From Acididesulfobacillus acetoxydans (GTDB taxonomy: Bacteria; Bacillota; Desulfitobacteriia; Desulfitobacteriales; Desulfitobacteriaceae): a stretch of 64,000 bases of DNA. A program made the position numbers and the translations under genes. Positions 42,165-50,243 of the stretch are shown one piece after another (the first letter of the stretch is position 1; every line of letters begins with the position of its first letter). Under the pieces are notes generated by a model, which did not search any database, was not told where the DNA came from, and was given only the letters and a program-made list of their open reading frames with translations. The stretch lies in assembly GCF_900016645.1 (NCBI RefSeq), contig NZ_CDGJ01000132.1; one strand, given 5' to 3'.

Positions 42165-43364
42165 ATTTTATCTTTAAGAAATGTAACCAAGATATTTTGC
42201 AATGGCACTGTTGCAGTGAATGACTTTTCCTTGGATATTCAGCGGGGAGAATTTGTCGTGCTGATTGGTCCATCGGGATGTGGCAAGTCAACAACGCTGC
42301 GCATGATCAACCGTCTTGTGGAGCCTTCGTCCGGTACAATTGAGATTGACGGACAGGACTATGAAAAATATCACCCGGTTGAACTCAGACGCCGTCTGGG
42401 ATATGTGATTCAGCAGGTGGGGCTCATCCCCCACTTGACCATCGGGGAGAATATCTCCTTCGTTCTCAGACTAAAAGGGGTGAAGGAAAACGGGCGTCGA
42501 GCGCGGGCGAGGGAATTACTTGAGCTGGTTGAAATGAAGCCAGACTTGTTTATGGACCGTTATCCCTCTGAATTGAGCGGTGGCCAGCAACAGCGGATTG
42601 GGGTTTTGCGCGCTCTGGCGCATGATCCAGACATTATTTTGATGGACGAACCGTTCGGTTCCCTGGATCCTATCATGCGCGAACAGTTGCAGGATGAATT
42701 AAAACGTCTGCAGCTCAATGTGCAGAAGACGATCATTTTTGTGACGCACGATATGGATGAGGCCATCCGAATGGCTGACCGAATAGTGATCATGAAGGAG
42801 GGCCGGATCGTTCAAGTGGCGAGTCCCCATGTGATTTTACAGGCTCCCTCTGACGATTTTGTCGCTAACTTTTTTGTTCGGCAGCGCTTGGCATGGCAAA
42901 CGATCAAGATACCGGTGAGAGAGATCATGAGTAGGTCTATGGCGACAATTCCGCATCAAAGTAGCCTGGCACATTGTCTTGAGGAGATGCTCAGGCAGGG
43001 TAGCGACCAAATGGTCATCCTCAACGAACATGACAAGTTTGAAGGATTTATTTGCCTGGAAGATCTGAAGGGAGTATCGGAACAAGGCCTGGAGATGCCG
43101 GTAAACGTTTTTCCCAAAGTGTACAAGGAAGCGATTCCACCTGAGTTCACTTTGCTGAACGGTATACAGGCGATGATTATCCATAAAATTAACGCGATTC
43201 CGGTCACAGAAAGCGACGGTACTGTCGTAGGCAGTGTCAGCTTGAGTCGTGTAATGGAGCTTCTGAGGGGTGCGGCTGGTACAAGTGTGGTGGCCCCTGC
43301 AACCGGCGGCGGGGAAAACGGCGACCCTGCCCTAGAGAAGGAGGTGAAAGGACCCGAATGCTGA
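42165..43364 (+). CDS. opuCA: OpuC-type quaternary amine ABC importer, ATP-binding subunit with two CBS domains
   Basis: The ATPase of a second betaine-type importer. Walker A GPSGCGKST, signature LSGGQQQR, Walker B IILMDEPFGS and the switch histidine in VTHDMDE are present, followed by a pair of CBS domains (from about KIPVREIMSRSM to LSRVMELLRG) that sense ionic strength in OpuCA. Family homology clearly extends upstream of GTG 42216 (ILSLRNVTKIFCNGTVAV), but no ATG, GTG or TTG exists in that frame before the TGA at 42156. The likely start is therefore ATT 42165, or one A is missing from the A4T4 run at 42162-42169 and TTG 42155 is the true start. The stop overlaps the permease start by seven bases. 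Confidence 0.8.
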   Translation: MLSLRNVTKIFCNGTVAVNDFSLDIQRGEFVVLIGPSGCGKSTTLRMINRLVEPSSGTIEIDGQDYEKYHPVELRRRLGYVIQQVGLIPHLTIGENISFVLRLKGVKENGRRARARELLELVEMKPDLFMDRYPSELSGGQQQRIGVLRALAHDPDIILMDEPFGSLDPIMREQLQDELKRLQLNVQKTIIFVTHDMDEAIRMADRIVIMKEGRIVQVASPHVILQAPSDDFVANFFVRQRLAWQTIKIPVREIMSRSMATIPHQSSLAHCLEEMLRQGSDQMVILNEHDKFEGFICLEDLKGVSEQGLEMPVNVFPKVYKEAIPPEFTLLNGIQAMIIHKINAIPVTESDGTVVGSVSLSRVMELLRGAAGTSVVAPATGGGENGDPALEKEVKGPEC

Positions 43365-44014
43365 TCACGGAAACAATCCGGTTCTTTGTACTTCATCATG
43401 ATCAAGTTCTAAAGGCTACAGTACAACACCTGTACTTGGTAGCTATCCCGATGGTTTTGTGCATCTTAATTGCTGTGCCCCTGACTATCTTGGCCACCAG
43501 GATACAGAAGCTGTACCCTTGGCTCATTGGGTTTAGCAATGCTATGCAGACTATTCCAAGCCTTGCTCTACTTGCGTTGTTAATCGCAATTGGCAGCGGC
43601 ATTGGACTTGTTCCTACCGTGGTGGCTCTTTTCCTTTACGCTTTGATGCCTATCATCAGAAACACTTTTGTCGGCATCAACGGCGTGTCACCAGAAATCA
43701 AAGACGCGGCAATGGGTATGGGTGTAACAAATTGGCAACTACTCTGGATGATCGAATTGCCGTTGGCCCTAAAGGTGATTATCGCCGGCATTCGTTCTGC
43801 CTTAGTGGGAACAATTGGATTTGCGACCCTGGGAGCATTAATAGGAGCCGGTGGACTGGGGTCGCTAATTTTGCGCGGTTTGAGCATGGCCAGCAACGAC
43901 ATTGTGTTAGCAGGTACCTTACCTGCCATGCTAATGGCGTTCTTGGCCGAATTCCTGATGAGTCGGCTGGAAATTTTACTGACGCCACGAGGTTTACGAA
44001 CGCGGAAAGGTTGA
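43358..44014 (+). CDS. opuCB: OpuC-type ABC importer, permease subunit
   Basis: A 218-aa membrane permease with about five or six helices, the size of OpuCB/OpuCD proteins. The helix-loop MQTIPSLALLALLI and the docking loop MGVTNWQLLWMIELPLALKVI are family features. ATG 43358 follows AAGGAGGTGAAAGG and overlaps the ATPase stop. Bacillus OpuC has two permeases, OpuCB and OpuCD, but only one is present here, so the channel is probably a homodimer. Confidence 0.88.
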   Translation: MLITETIRFFVLHHDQVLKATVQHLYLVAIPMVLCILIAVPLTILATRIQKLYPWLIGFSNAMQTIPSLALLALLIAIGSGIGLVPTVVALFLYALMPIIRNTFVGINGVSPEIKDAAMGMGVTNWQLLWMIELPLALKVIIAGIRSALVGTIGFATLGALIGAGGLGSLILRGLSMASNDIVLAGTLPAMLMAFLAEFLMSRLEILLTPRGLRTRKG

Positions 44015-44075
44015 GGCGGTTCCTGTTTTTTCGCATTACTTGGCAGTAGTGTCATTTGAAAGGGGTTGGCTAATC

Positions 44076-45026
44076 GTGTCGATCGGTCGTTTCCTTAAGC
44101 TAACGGGAGTTGGGTTAATTGCAGCGCTAACGCTGCTGGGGTGTGGTACATCGACCAGCAATCAGTCCGCTGCTAATGGCTCAACGGGGCCTGAACAATA
44201 CCCAATCAAGGAAATTAATATTGCATCCCAAGCTCAGAGTGAGGCCATCATCGTCGACAATATGTTAAAAGAGATTATTGAAAGCAAGACGCCAATTAAG
44301 GTCAAGTTGCAAGAAACCAGTGGCGGGTCGGCACTCACCCATTCACTTATGGAAAAGAATAATATTCAAGTGTACTTTGGATATGATGGCACAGAGCTCG
44401 ACAAAGTGTTTCATCTAAAGTATACCGCGGGGGAATTTGTGGGGCACCCCGATGCCGTTAGCAAGTATGTGAAGGATAATGAATTAAAAAGGTTCGGCAT
44501 CTGGGTCTCGCCTTCTCTGGGCTTCCAGGATACGTATGCGATAGCGGTCAAAGAGGATGTGGCCACGAAAGACCACCTGAAAACCTTTTCGGATTGCGCT
44601 CCCTATGCAAAGAACTGGATTTTTGCTACAGATCCTGATGTCATAAGTGATGTGATGCCCGGATTTGAGAAGGCCTATCCCAATCTCAAGTTCAAAAGGG
44701 TGATCTCTATGGATTACAACCTAATGTACCAAGCTCTCGCCGATAACTCAGTTCAGGCCATTATGGCATTTTCTACGGACGGGCGCCTAACGAAGCTCAA
44801 GGAGGTGCCCTTAACCGATAATAAGAATTATTTTCCTCCGTACAACGGTATTGTTCTGATCAAGAATGACGTTGTCCAAAAAGATCACCTTGATGCGGTG
44901 CTGGCGAAATTATGGGGTTCTATCTCAACTTCTGAAATGACTCATATGAACGAACTGGTGGATGTGGAGAAGGCGGATCCGGCAAAAGTGGCGCATGACT
45001 TCCTTACCCGCAAGGGAATCATCTAA
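44076..45026 (+). CDS. opuCC: OpuC-type ABC importer, quaternary amine-binding lipoprotein
   Basis: An extracellular binding protein of the OpuAC/OpuCC group, 316 aa. The signal peptide ends in lipobox TLLGC with the cysteine at residue 23. The mature part starts ASQAQSEAIIVDNMLKEIIE and contains YFGYDGTEL and GIWVSPSLGFQDTYAIAV, matching the OsmF/OpuCC style. Aromatic residues typical of the ligand cage are present. GTG 44076 follows AAAGGGG at the usual distance; a TTG at 44040 is in frame but poorly placed. A hairpin follows about 110 bases after the stop. Confidence 0.87.
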   Translation: MSIGRFLKLTGVGLIAALTLLGCGTSTSNQSAANGSTGPEQYPIKEINIASQAQSEAIIVDNMLKEIIESKTPIKVKLQETSGGSALTHSLMEKNNIQVYFGYDGTELDKVFHLKYTAGEFVGHPDAVSKYVKDNELKRFGIWVSPSLGFQDTYAIAVKEDVATKDHLKTFSDCAPYAKNWIFATDPDVISDVMPGFEKAYPNLKFKRVISMDYNLMYQALADNSVQAIMAFSTDGRLTKLKEVPLTDNKNYFPPYNGIVLIKNDVVQKDHLDAVLAKLWGSISTSEMTHMNELVDVEKADPAKVAHDFLTRKGII

Positions 45027-45133
45027 AGGAAAGGTAATCGACAGGTGCGATTTTTACCTTCTGCTCCACGGTTTACCCAAGAACTGGGAATGATCTTGAG
45101 ACACGTTGAGCGAGTGCGGGATCACAGTGAATA

Positions 45134-45179
45134 GCTTGGTCTTTCCACGGCCCACCAGCGAGGAGTGGAAAGGCCAAGC
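45134..45179 (+). terminator. Strong hairpin after the OpuC operon
   Basis: GCTTGG-T-CTTTCCAC (45134-45148) pairs with GTGGAAAG-G-CCAAGC (45165-45179), a 14-bp stem with one mismatch. The following bases GCTTGTTTCG are only weakly T-rich, so termination is probable rather than certain. Confidence 0.65.
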
Positions 45180-45223
45180 GCTTGTTTCGAGATTAGGCTC
45201 AAAATGAAAAGGGGAACTCCGTG

Positions 45224-46582
45224 ATGAAGTTTATCAAAGAACCTGCAAAAGAAGTGCCGGTGTTTGCTGAGGTCGACGTCCTGGTAGTTGGAGGTGGGCC
45301 TGCGGGTTTAGCCGCTGCCGTTTCGTCAGCGAGGGAAGGCGTCAGCACAATGTTAATTGAACGTTACGGTTGTTTTGGTGGTGTCATAAGTCAGGTTGGA
45401 GTCGAAGGCTTTGCTTGGTACAGGCATAAAGAAACGGTAGAAGCCGGTGGTTTAGCCTTCGAATTTGAGGATGTGGCAAGGGATCTCGGGGCAAGCACCC
45501 CAAGAAGTGAGTCGGATAGCGAAGCTCTTGATGCGGAAATGTTTAAGTACGTTGCCGACAGCGTTGTCCGGGGTGCCGGAATAAGGCCACTCCTTCACTG
45601 CTATGCCGCTGGAGTAATCGTTGAAAATGATATCATACAGGGGGTGATAACCGAGAGCAAATCCGGACGCTTAGCGATATTGGCCCGACGTGTCATAGAC
45701 TGCACGGGAGACGGAGATATTGCAGCTCTTGCGGGTGTCCCGTTTACAAAGAGAGAAAAACTGGCTTGGGTGACGCCGATGTTTCACTGCAGAGGGGTGG
45801 ATGGCAAAAAGTTCTTACAGTTCATAAAACAGGACCTTAAACCTACGTTCGCTGACTGGAGCGGAGAGTGGTCCGTGGAGACGGGTGGCAAAGAGAATAA
45901 GATGTTCAGTCCCTATCTCAGTAAACCGTTTAACGACGCGATTAGGGACGGAATTTTGAGGAAAACCGATGGTATTGAGTATGGAGGTTCCTACGGCACG
46001 GTTTCTCCCGAGGGTGATGTCACACAGCTGAACGTAGTATTCATCAGTGGGATTGACAGTACAAATGTCAAGCATCTGACGGACGCCGAGCTCAAAGGCA
46101 GAGAAGCTGTCCTTAACGCTATCCGAGTCCTTAAGAAATATGTGCCAGGTTTTGAGAAGGCGCGCCTGAGAAATTTTGGCATGACCGTAGGCACTAGGGA
46201 GTCCCGCCAGATCGAAGGATATTACCGGATAACCGGTGAAGATGTTTTGAACCAAGCCAGATTTGAAGATTCCATTGGAATCTTTCCAGAGTTTGTTGAC
46301 GGAAATGGGGTCTTGCGCCTACCAACGACCGGACGTTACTTCCAGATTCCTTACCGGGCGATTCTTCCACAGAAGGTAGATAACCTACTTGTGGCAGGAA
46401 GGTGTATCTCCGGCGATATTTTGGCTCAGAGTGCATTTAGAAGTATGAGTTGCTGTGTCTTAACGGGTCAAGGGGCGGGCGTCGCTGCCGCGATATCACT
46501 CAAAGAAAGCGCGACCACATCAATCGTAGATATAAAGAAGGTGCAAAAAGCCTTGGAAAAGCAAGGCGTTAGGCTTTTCTGA
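45224..46582 (+). CDS. FAD-dependent oxidoreductase
   Basis: A 452-aa flavoprotein with an N-terminal dinucleotide-binding motif VDVLVVGGGPAGLAAAV near residues 17-33, a second FAD contact LIERYGCFGG, and a C-terminal FAD motif LLVAGRCISGDILAQ near 390-404. It belongs to the broad FAD_oxidored group in which reaction and substrate vary, including members that act on organic acids or sulfur compounds. No neighbour fixes its substrate; it stands between the OpuC operon and gene remnants. ATG 45224 (or GTG 45221) follows AAAGGGG. Confidence 0.75.
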   Translation: MKFIKEPAKEVPVFAEVDVLVVGGGPAGLAAAVSSAREGVSTMLIERYGCFGGVISQVGVEGFAWYRHKETVEAGGLAFEFEDVARDLGASTPRSESDSEALDAEMFKYVADSVVRGAGIRPLLHCYAAGVIVENDIIQGVITESKSGRLAILARRVIDCTGDGDIAALAGVPFTKREKLAWVTPMFHCRGVDGKKFLQFIKQDLKPTFADWSGEWSVETGGKENKMFSPYLSKPFNDAIRDGILRKTDGIEYGGSYGTVSPEGDVTQLNVVFISGIDSTNVKHLTDAELKGREAVLNAIRVLKKYVPGFEKARLRNFGMTVGTRESRQIEGYYRITGEDVLNQARFEDSIGIFPEFVDGNGVLRLPTTGRYFQIPYRAILPQKVDNLLVAGRCISGDILAQSAFRSMSCCVLTGQGAGVAAAISLKESATTSIVDIKKVQKALEKQGVRLF

Positions 46583-46584
46583 GC

Positions 46585-46959
46585 TCCCAAGCGTTGGCGA
46601 TTCCGGTCATCACTTCTCCGCAGCAGCAAGAAGCGGCTTTCCAATGGATCAAGTTCTTTACCGGCACGGACACGACGTCCGATTGGCCCGTAAAGACAGG
46701 TTGTATCGCAGTGCGCAAATCCGCCACGGAGTCCAAAACCTACAAGGAATTTGCGGCGAGTCATCCCCTCGCTTTGGTGCCTTTCCAGCAGGCGATGATC
46801 GCATCTCCGCAGTTCATTGACACAACGGGCGGAAAAATTATCGATGCTTTGCACAAAGTGGCAGATCAATTGGGAATAGAAAATATCACGAGGGCTACAG
46901 CCTAGGCGCAAGCGGAAAAAACCGCCCAAGCGGCAGTGGACAGTGTTTCCAAGAAATGA
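46585..46959 (+). pseudogene. C-terminal remnant of a sugar-type ABC substrate-binding protein
   Basis: The frame starts two bases after the flavoprotein stop and reads the C-terminal third of a family 1 solute-binding protein (UgpB-like): TSPQQQEAAFQWIKFFT, then KTGCIAVRKSA and a helical tail. A TAG at 46903-46905 interrupts the frame 18 codons before the next TGA (46957-46959). The codons after TAG (AQAEKTAQAAVDSVSKK) still look like the natural end of the protein. There is no N-terminus, signal peptide or ribosome site, so it is a degraded fragment, not a gene. Confidence 0.8.
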
Positions 46960-47076
46960 TGGACGGACAAAGGCCATGACCTTGGTTTTTTACGATCAGA
47001 AAGAGGAGTTCGGATGAACTCCCTTTTCTATTATAGGTGTGGTTACTGATGAAAGGGGTGGGCATTCCCAACGGTA

Positions 47077-47378
47077 TTATTCGAAAACATCTCCCAAATC
47101 GATATTCAATTCAGGAAAGAGGACTGAGCGCAAAACGTCCTTGGCGCTAAAATTCAGCGGTTCTCTCCATAGGCATCTCCGTTCAAGACAAAAACCTGAA
47201 CGCTTCTGTTTCTGGGGGATGCAATCCAGTATTCTTTGACCCCGGACTGCATGTATAAATTCATCTTCACAATATAGTCCTTGGCCGTGGTGGAGGGGGA
47301 TAATACTTCGACGAGCAGATCGGGAGTCCCCAGATAATTGTTTTTGGTTAACCTCTGCTTATCGCAGATGATCGGCAA
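47077..47378 (-). pseudogene. Uma2-family endonuclease remnant
   Basis: On the minus strand the sequence reads the C-terminal half of a Uma2 (DUF820) restriction-endonuclease-like protein: IICDKQRLTKNNYLGTPDLLVEVLSP, then KEYWIASP. Translation stops at 47154, but one base of frame change near 47162 restores GEPLNFSAKDVLRSVLFPEL and DVFE to the stop at 47077-47079. The N-terminal half is missing, cut where it meets the Fic remnant. The gene is inactive. Confidence 0.75.
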
Positions 47379-47829
47379 TCAGTTCCGCCAGATCGCTTTC
47401 CACAGTTTCTGCGGCGGAACCCACTTCATGAATGCCGGTGACATAATCATGCTTTTTGAACTCCCCTGGGCGTTCCCCGTCGGCGATATACCGGCGATCA
47501 TCGTATGTTCCGCCGGTGAGTATCCTGTGAATTTCTTTCACAAGAAAGATACTCAGCGGCTCCTTGCTTATGATTCTTTCTTTTAAAAACTCATGGCAGA
47601 GTTTTTGATTTTGCTGCTCAAAGAGAGCACGGGGATTTCCCGTATAATTCAGAACCCGGCTGTTTTCAAAGATTCCTCGTGTATCTTGATAGGTAATGCT
47701 TTCGTTCTCGATTCTCCCGGAATGAAACGCAAAGAGGACCCGAAAGCTATCCAGGTATTTGTCCAAATCTGACGCGGATATGATCTTGTACCTTTTCCAC
47801 AACGAAACGGCTTGGTCGTATTTTTCCAC
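47359..47829 (-). pseudogene. Fic-family protein, truncated before its catalytic motif
   Basis: On the minus strand, GTG 47829 after GAAGGTGGG starts a protein with Fic-family features: helical N-terminus with FHSGRIENESITYQDT, then EIHRILTGGTYDD and a beta-flap. The frame ends at ADHLR, before the HPFxxGNGR motif that carries out AMP transfer, and runs into the Uma2 remnant. Full-length Fic proteins of this type are considerably longer. The loss of the catalytic half makes it a pseudogene, produced by the same deletion that removed the Uma2 N-terminus. Confidence 0.8.
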
Positions 47830-48141
47830 GCGTGCCCACCTTCTTTTTACTTTTTGCGAATTATACCATATATCCAAGCGAAAAGGGACGCGCTTACCAT
47901 CCCGTTGCTTGGGAGACAAAAATAGTATAATATTGGGACATGGGGTGCACGGGGTGGCGAGCGTGGGTAGCCACGGAATCATCTGAGGGGTGTTTTCGGA
48001 GAGCAAGGGATTTTAAGGATATGGCTATGAAACCATACTATGAATTTGCGAAAGGTACCGCTGGGGAAGAGAAAAACACAGTGGTTCGTTTTGATAATGG
48101 CCTTATGGTTGCCATACTTGAAAGAAGGTATAAAGCAGCGT

Positions 48142-49962
48142 ATGGATATCTCACAGGCTTTGGCCATGCTGCAAAGGTATTTTGGTTATTCTTCCTTCCG
48201 GCCGGGTCAGCAAAAAGCGCTTGAATCCCTCCTGCAAGGACGGGATACACTCGCCGTCATGCCCACCGGCGCGGGCAAGTCGCTGGCTTATCAGATACCT
48301 GCACTTATGCAGGAGGGTCTGACGCTGGTCATTTCTCCTTTGATCTCCTTGATGAAGGACCAAGTGGACGCTCTCAGCCAGATGGGCGTACCGGCTGCGT
48401 TTGTCAACAGCACCCTGTCACCGCGGGAAGTCCATGAGCGTTTCGACCGGGTGAGGCGGGGGGAATGCAGGCTGCTCTACCTGGCGCCGGAGAGATTGGA
48501 AAATGAGAGCCTGCTGGGGCTTCTGACACAAGTGAAGATCTCCTTTCTGGCGGTGGATGAGGCGCACTGCGTCTCCCAGTGGGGACATGATTTCCGGCCG
48601 AGCTATCTTCAGATCAGTCCCTTTGTGCAAGCGCTGCCCCGGCGCCCGGTCTTGGGTGCCTTTACCGCAACCGCCACAGAGGAAGTGAAGCAGGATATCG
48701 TTCGCCTCTTGGGGTTGCGGGATCCGCAGATTCTGGTAACCGGTTTTGATCGGCCCAATCTCAAATTCATGGTTCTGCGCGGTGAGAACAAGCGGGAATT
48801 TGTCTTGTCCTATGTAACCGCAAAGCGCGAGGCGCCGGGGATTATCTATGCCGCCACCCGCAAGGAAACGGATAAAATCACGGATGTTCTCCGAGTCAAG
48901 GGCCTGGCCGCGGCAAAATATCACGCCGGCCTCAGTGACGCGGAGAGAGCGGAGAGCCAGGATGATTTTCTCTTTGACCGCAAACAGATCATGGTGGCGA
49001 CCAATGCTTTTGGCATGGGTATTGATAAATCCAACGTGCGCTACGTGATCCACTACAATATGCCCAAGAATATGGAGAGCTACTATCAGGAAGCGGGGCG
49101 TGCCGGACGGGATGGGGAGCCGGCTGAGTGCATTTTACTCTTTGGGCCGGAGGATGTTCAGACCCAGCGCTACTTGATTGAGCAGAACTCGGATGGCCGG
49201 CGCCAAAATCACGAACTGCAAAAACTGCAGTTTATGGTGGACTATTGCCATACCGGGCGCTGCTTGCGACGGTGGATAGTGCGCTATTTTGGGGAAGAAG
49301 ACTTTCCGGAGCGCTGCGGCAACTGTAGCAACTGTGATGATCGCCGGGAAGCAGTGGACATCACCGTGGAAGCCCAAAAAATACTTTCCTGCGTCTATCG
49401 GCTGCACGGGCGTTTTGGGGTTGCGCTTGTGGCCGATGTCCTCAAAGGCGCGGCGACCAAAAAGATCCGCGAGCTGAACTTGGACAAGCTGTCGACCTAT
49501 CGGCTTATGCCCAAAGCTTCGGCTCGGGAGATCAAAGATCAAATCAGTTTTCTAATCGCGGAGAACTATCTTAAGCTCACCGGCGGCCAATATCCTGTTG
49601 TGCAACTGGCTCCCAAGGCTTGGCCTGTCCTTAAAGGGCAGGAGCAGGTCTGGCAGCGGAAACTCCCTGAGCCCGACCGACTCGTAACCGGTTCAACAGA
49701 TCTCTTCGAACTCCTGCGCAGATTAAGGCTGGAACTGGCCCGGCAGGAAAACGTGCCGCCCTATTTGGTTTTCGCCGACAGTACTCTCAGAGAAATGGCA
49801 GAACGAGGGCCCTTGGAGCGCGGTCAGCTGCTTCGAATCAACGGTGTGGGAGAAAAGAAACTGGCCAAGTACGGCGATGCTTTTATTCGGGAAATCCGCC
49901 GCTTCCGTGAACGGGGAGTCGGAGATGACGATTTGGGCGACAGGCTGGCCGACAGGAATTAA
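48142..49962 (+). CDS. recQ: ATP-dependent DNA helicase RecQ
   Basis: A 3'-5' helicase in DNA repair and recombination, 606 aa. Helicase motifs are in order: FRPGQQKAL (motif 0) near 20, Walker A MPTGAGKS near 43-50, DEAH in VDEAHCVSQWGHDFRP, and motif VI QEAGRAGRDG. The zinc site is in CHTGRCLRRW with CGNCSNC, followed by a winged-helix-type region and a C-terminal HRDC domain from LFELLRRLRLEL on. ATG 48142 gives the normal RecQ start (MDISQALAML); codons upstream in the frame look non-native. The start is close to GAAGG. Neighbours are unrelated. Confidence 0.93.
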   Translation: MDISQALAMLQRYFGYSSFRPGQQKALESLLQGRDTLAVMPTGAGKSLAYQIPALMQEGLTLVISPLISLMKDQVDALSQMGVPAAFVNSTLSPREVHERFDRVRRGECRLLYLAPERLENESLLGLLTQVKISFLAVDEAHCVSQWGHDFRPSYLQISPFVQALPRRPVLGAFTATATEEVKQDIVRLLGLRDPQILVTGFDRPNLKFMVLRGENKREFVLSYVTAKREAPGIIYAATRKETDKITDVLRVKGLAAAKYHAGLSDAERAESQDDFLFDRKQIMVATNAFGMGIDKSNVRYVIHYNMPKNMESYYQEAGRAGRDGEPAECILLFGPEDVQTQRYLIEQNSDGRRQNHELQKLQFMVDYCHTGRCLRRWIVRYFGEEDFPERCGNCSNCDDRREAVDITVEAQKILSCVYRLHGRFGVALVADVLKGAATKKIRELNLDKLSTYRLMPKASAREIKDQISFLIAENYLKLTGGQYPVVQLAPKAWPVLKGQEQVWQRKLPEPDRLVTGSTDLFELLRRLRLELARQENVPPYLVFADSTLREMAERGPLERGQLLRINGVGEKKLAKYGDAFIREIRRFRERGVGDDDLGDRLADRN

Positions 49963-50243
49963 GGCTGACTAAGGAGGACCGGGCGGAAAATGTCAGCTGC
50001 TTGCGGCCTCGGAGATTTATGAAGAGATTTCACGGCAGGATGTCCTCTGACTGAGGAGATCTGTTTTTTTGCGTATTTTAAAGACTTATGAGTTTTTTCC
50101 CACGAGGAAGGGGTACCCGGTTATCGTCTGCAGACAGGATGTCAGGGCCAGCCGGTCTATTGGTTAGAAATTGTTCTATAATGTATAATTATGCCGGTGT
50201 GCAAGAGATACTATTTGAGCATACCGGAAAGGAGAAGTACATA

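Noticed and set aside
47039..47239. Plus-strand 66-codon frame
   Set aside because: It lies antisense to the Uma2 remnant and shows no coding character.
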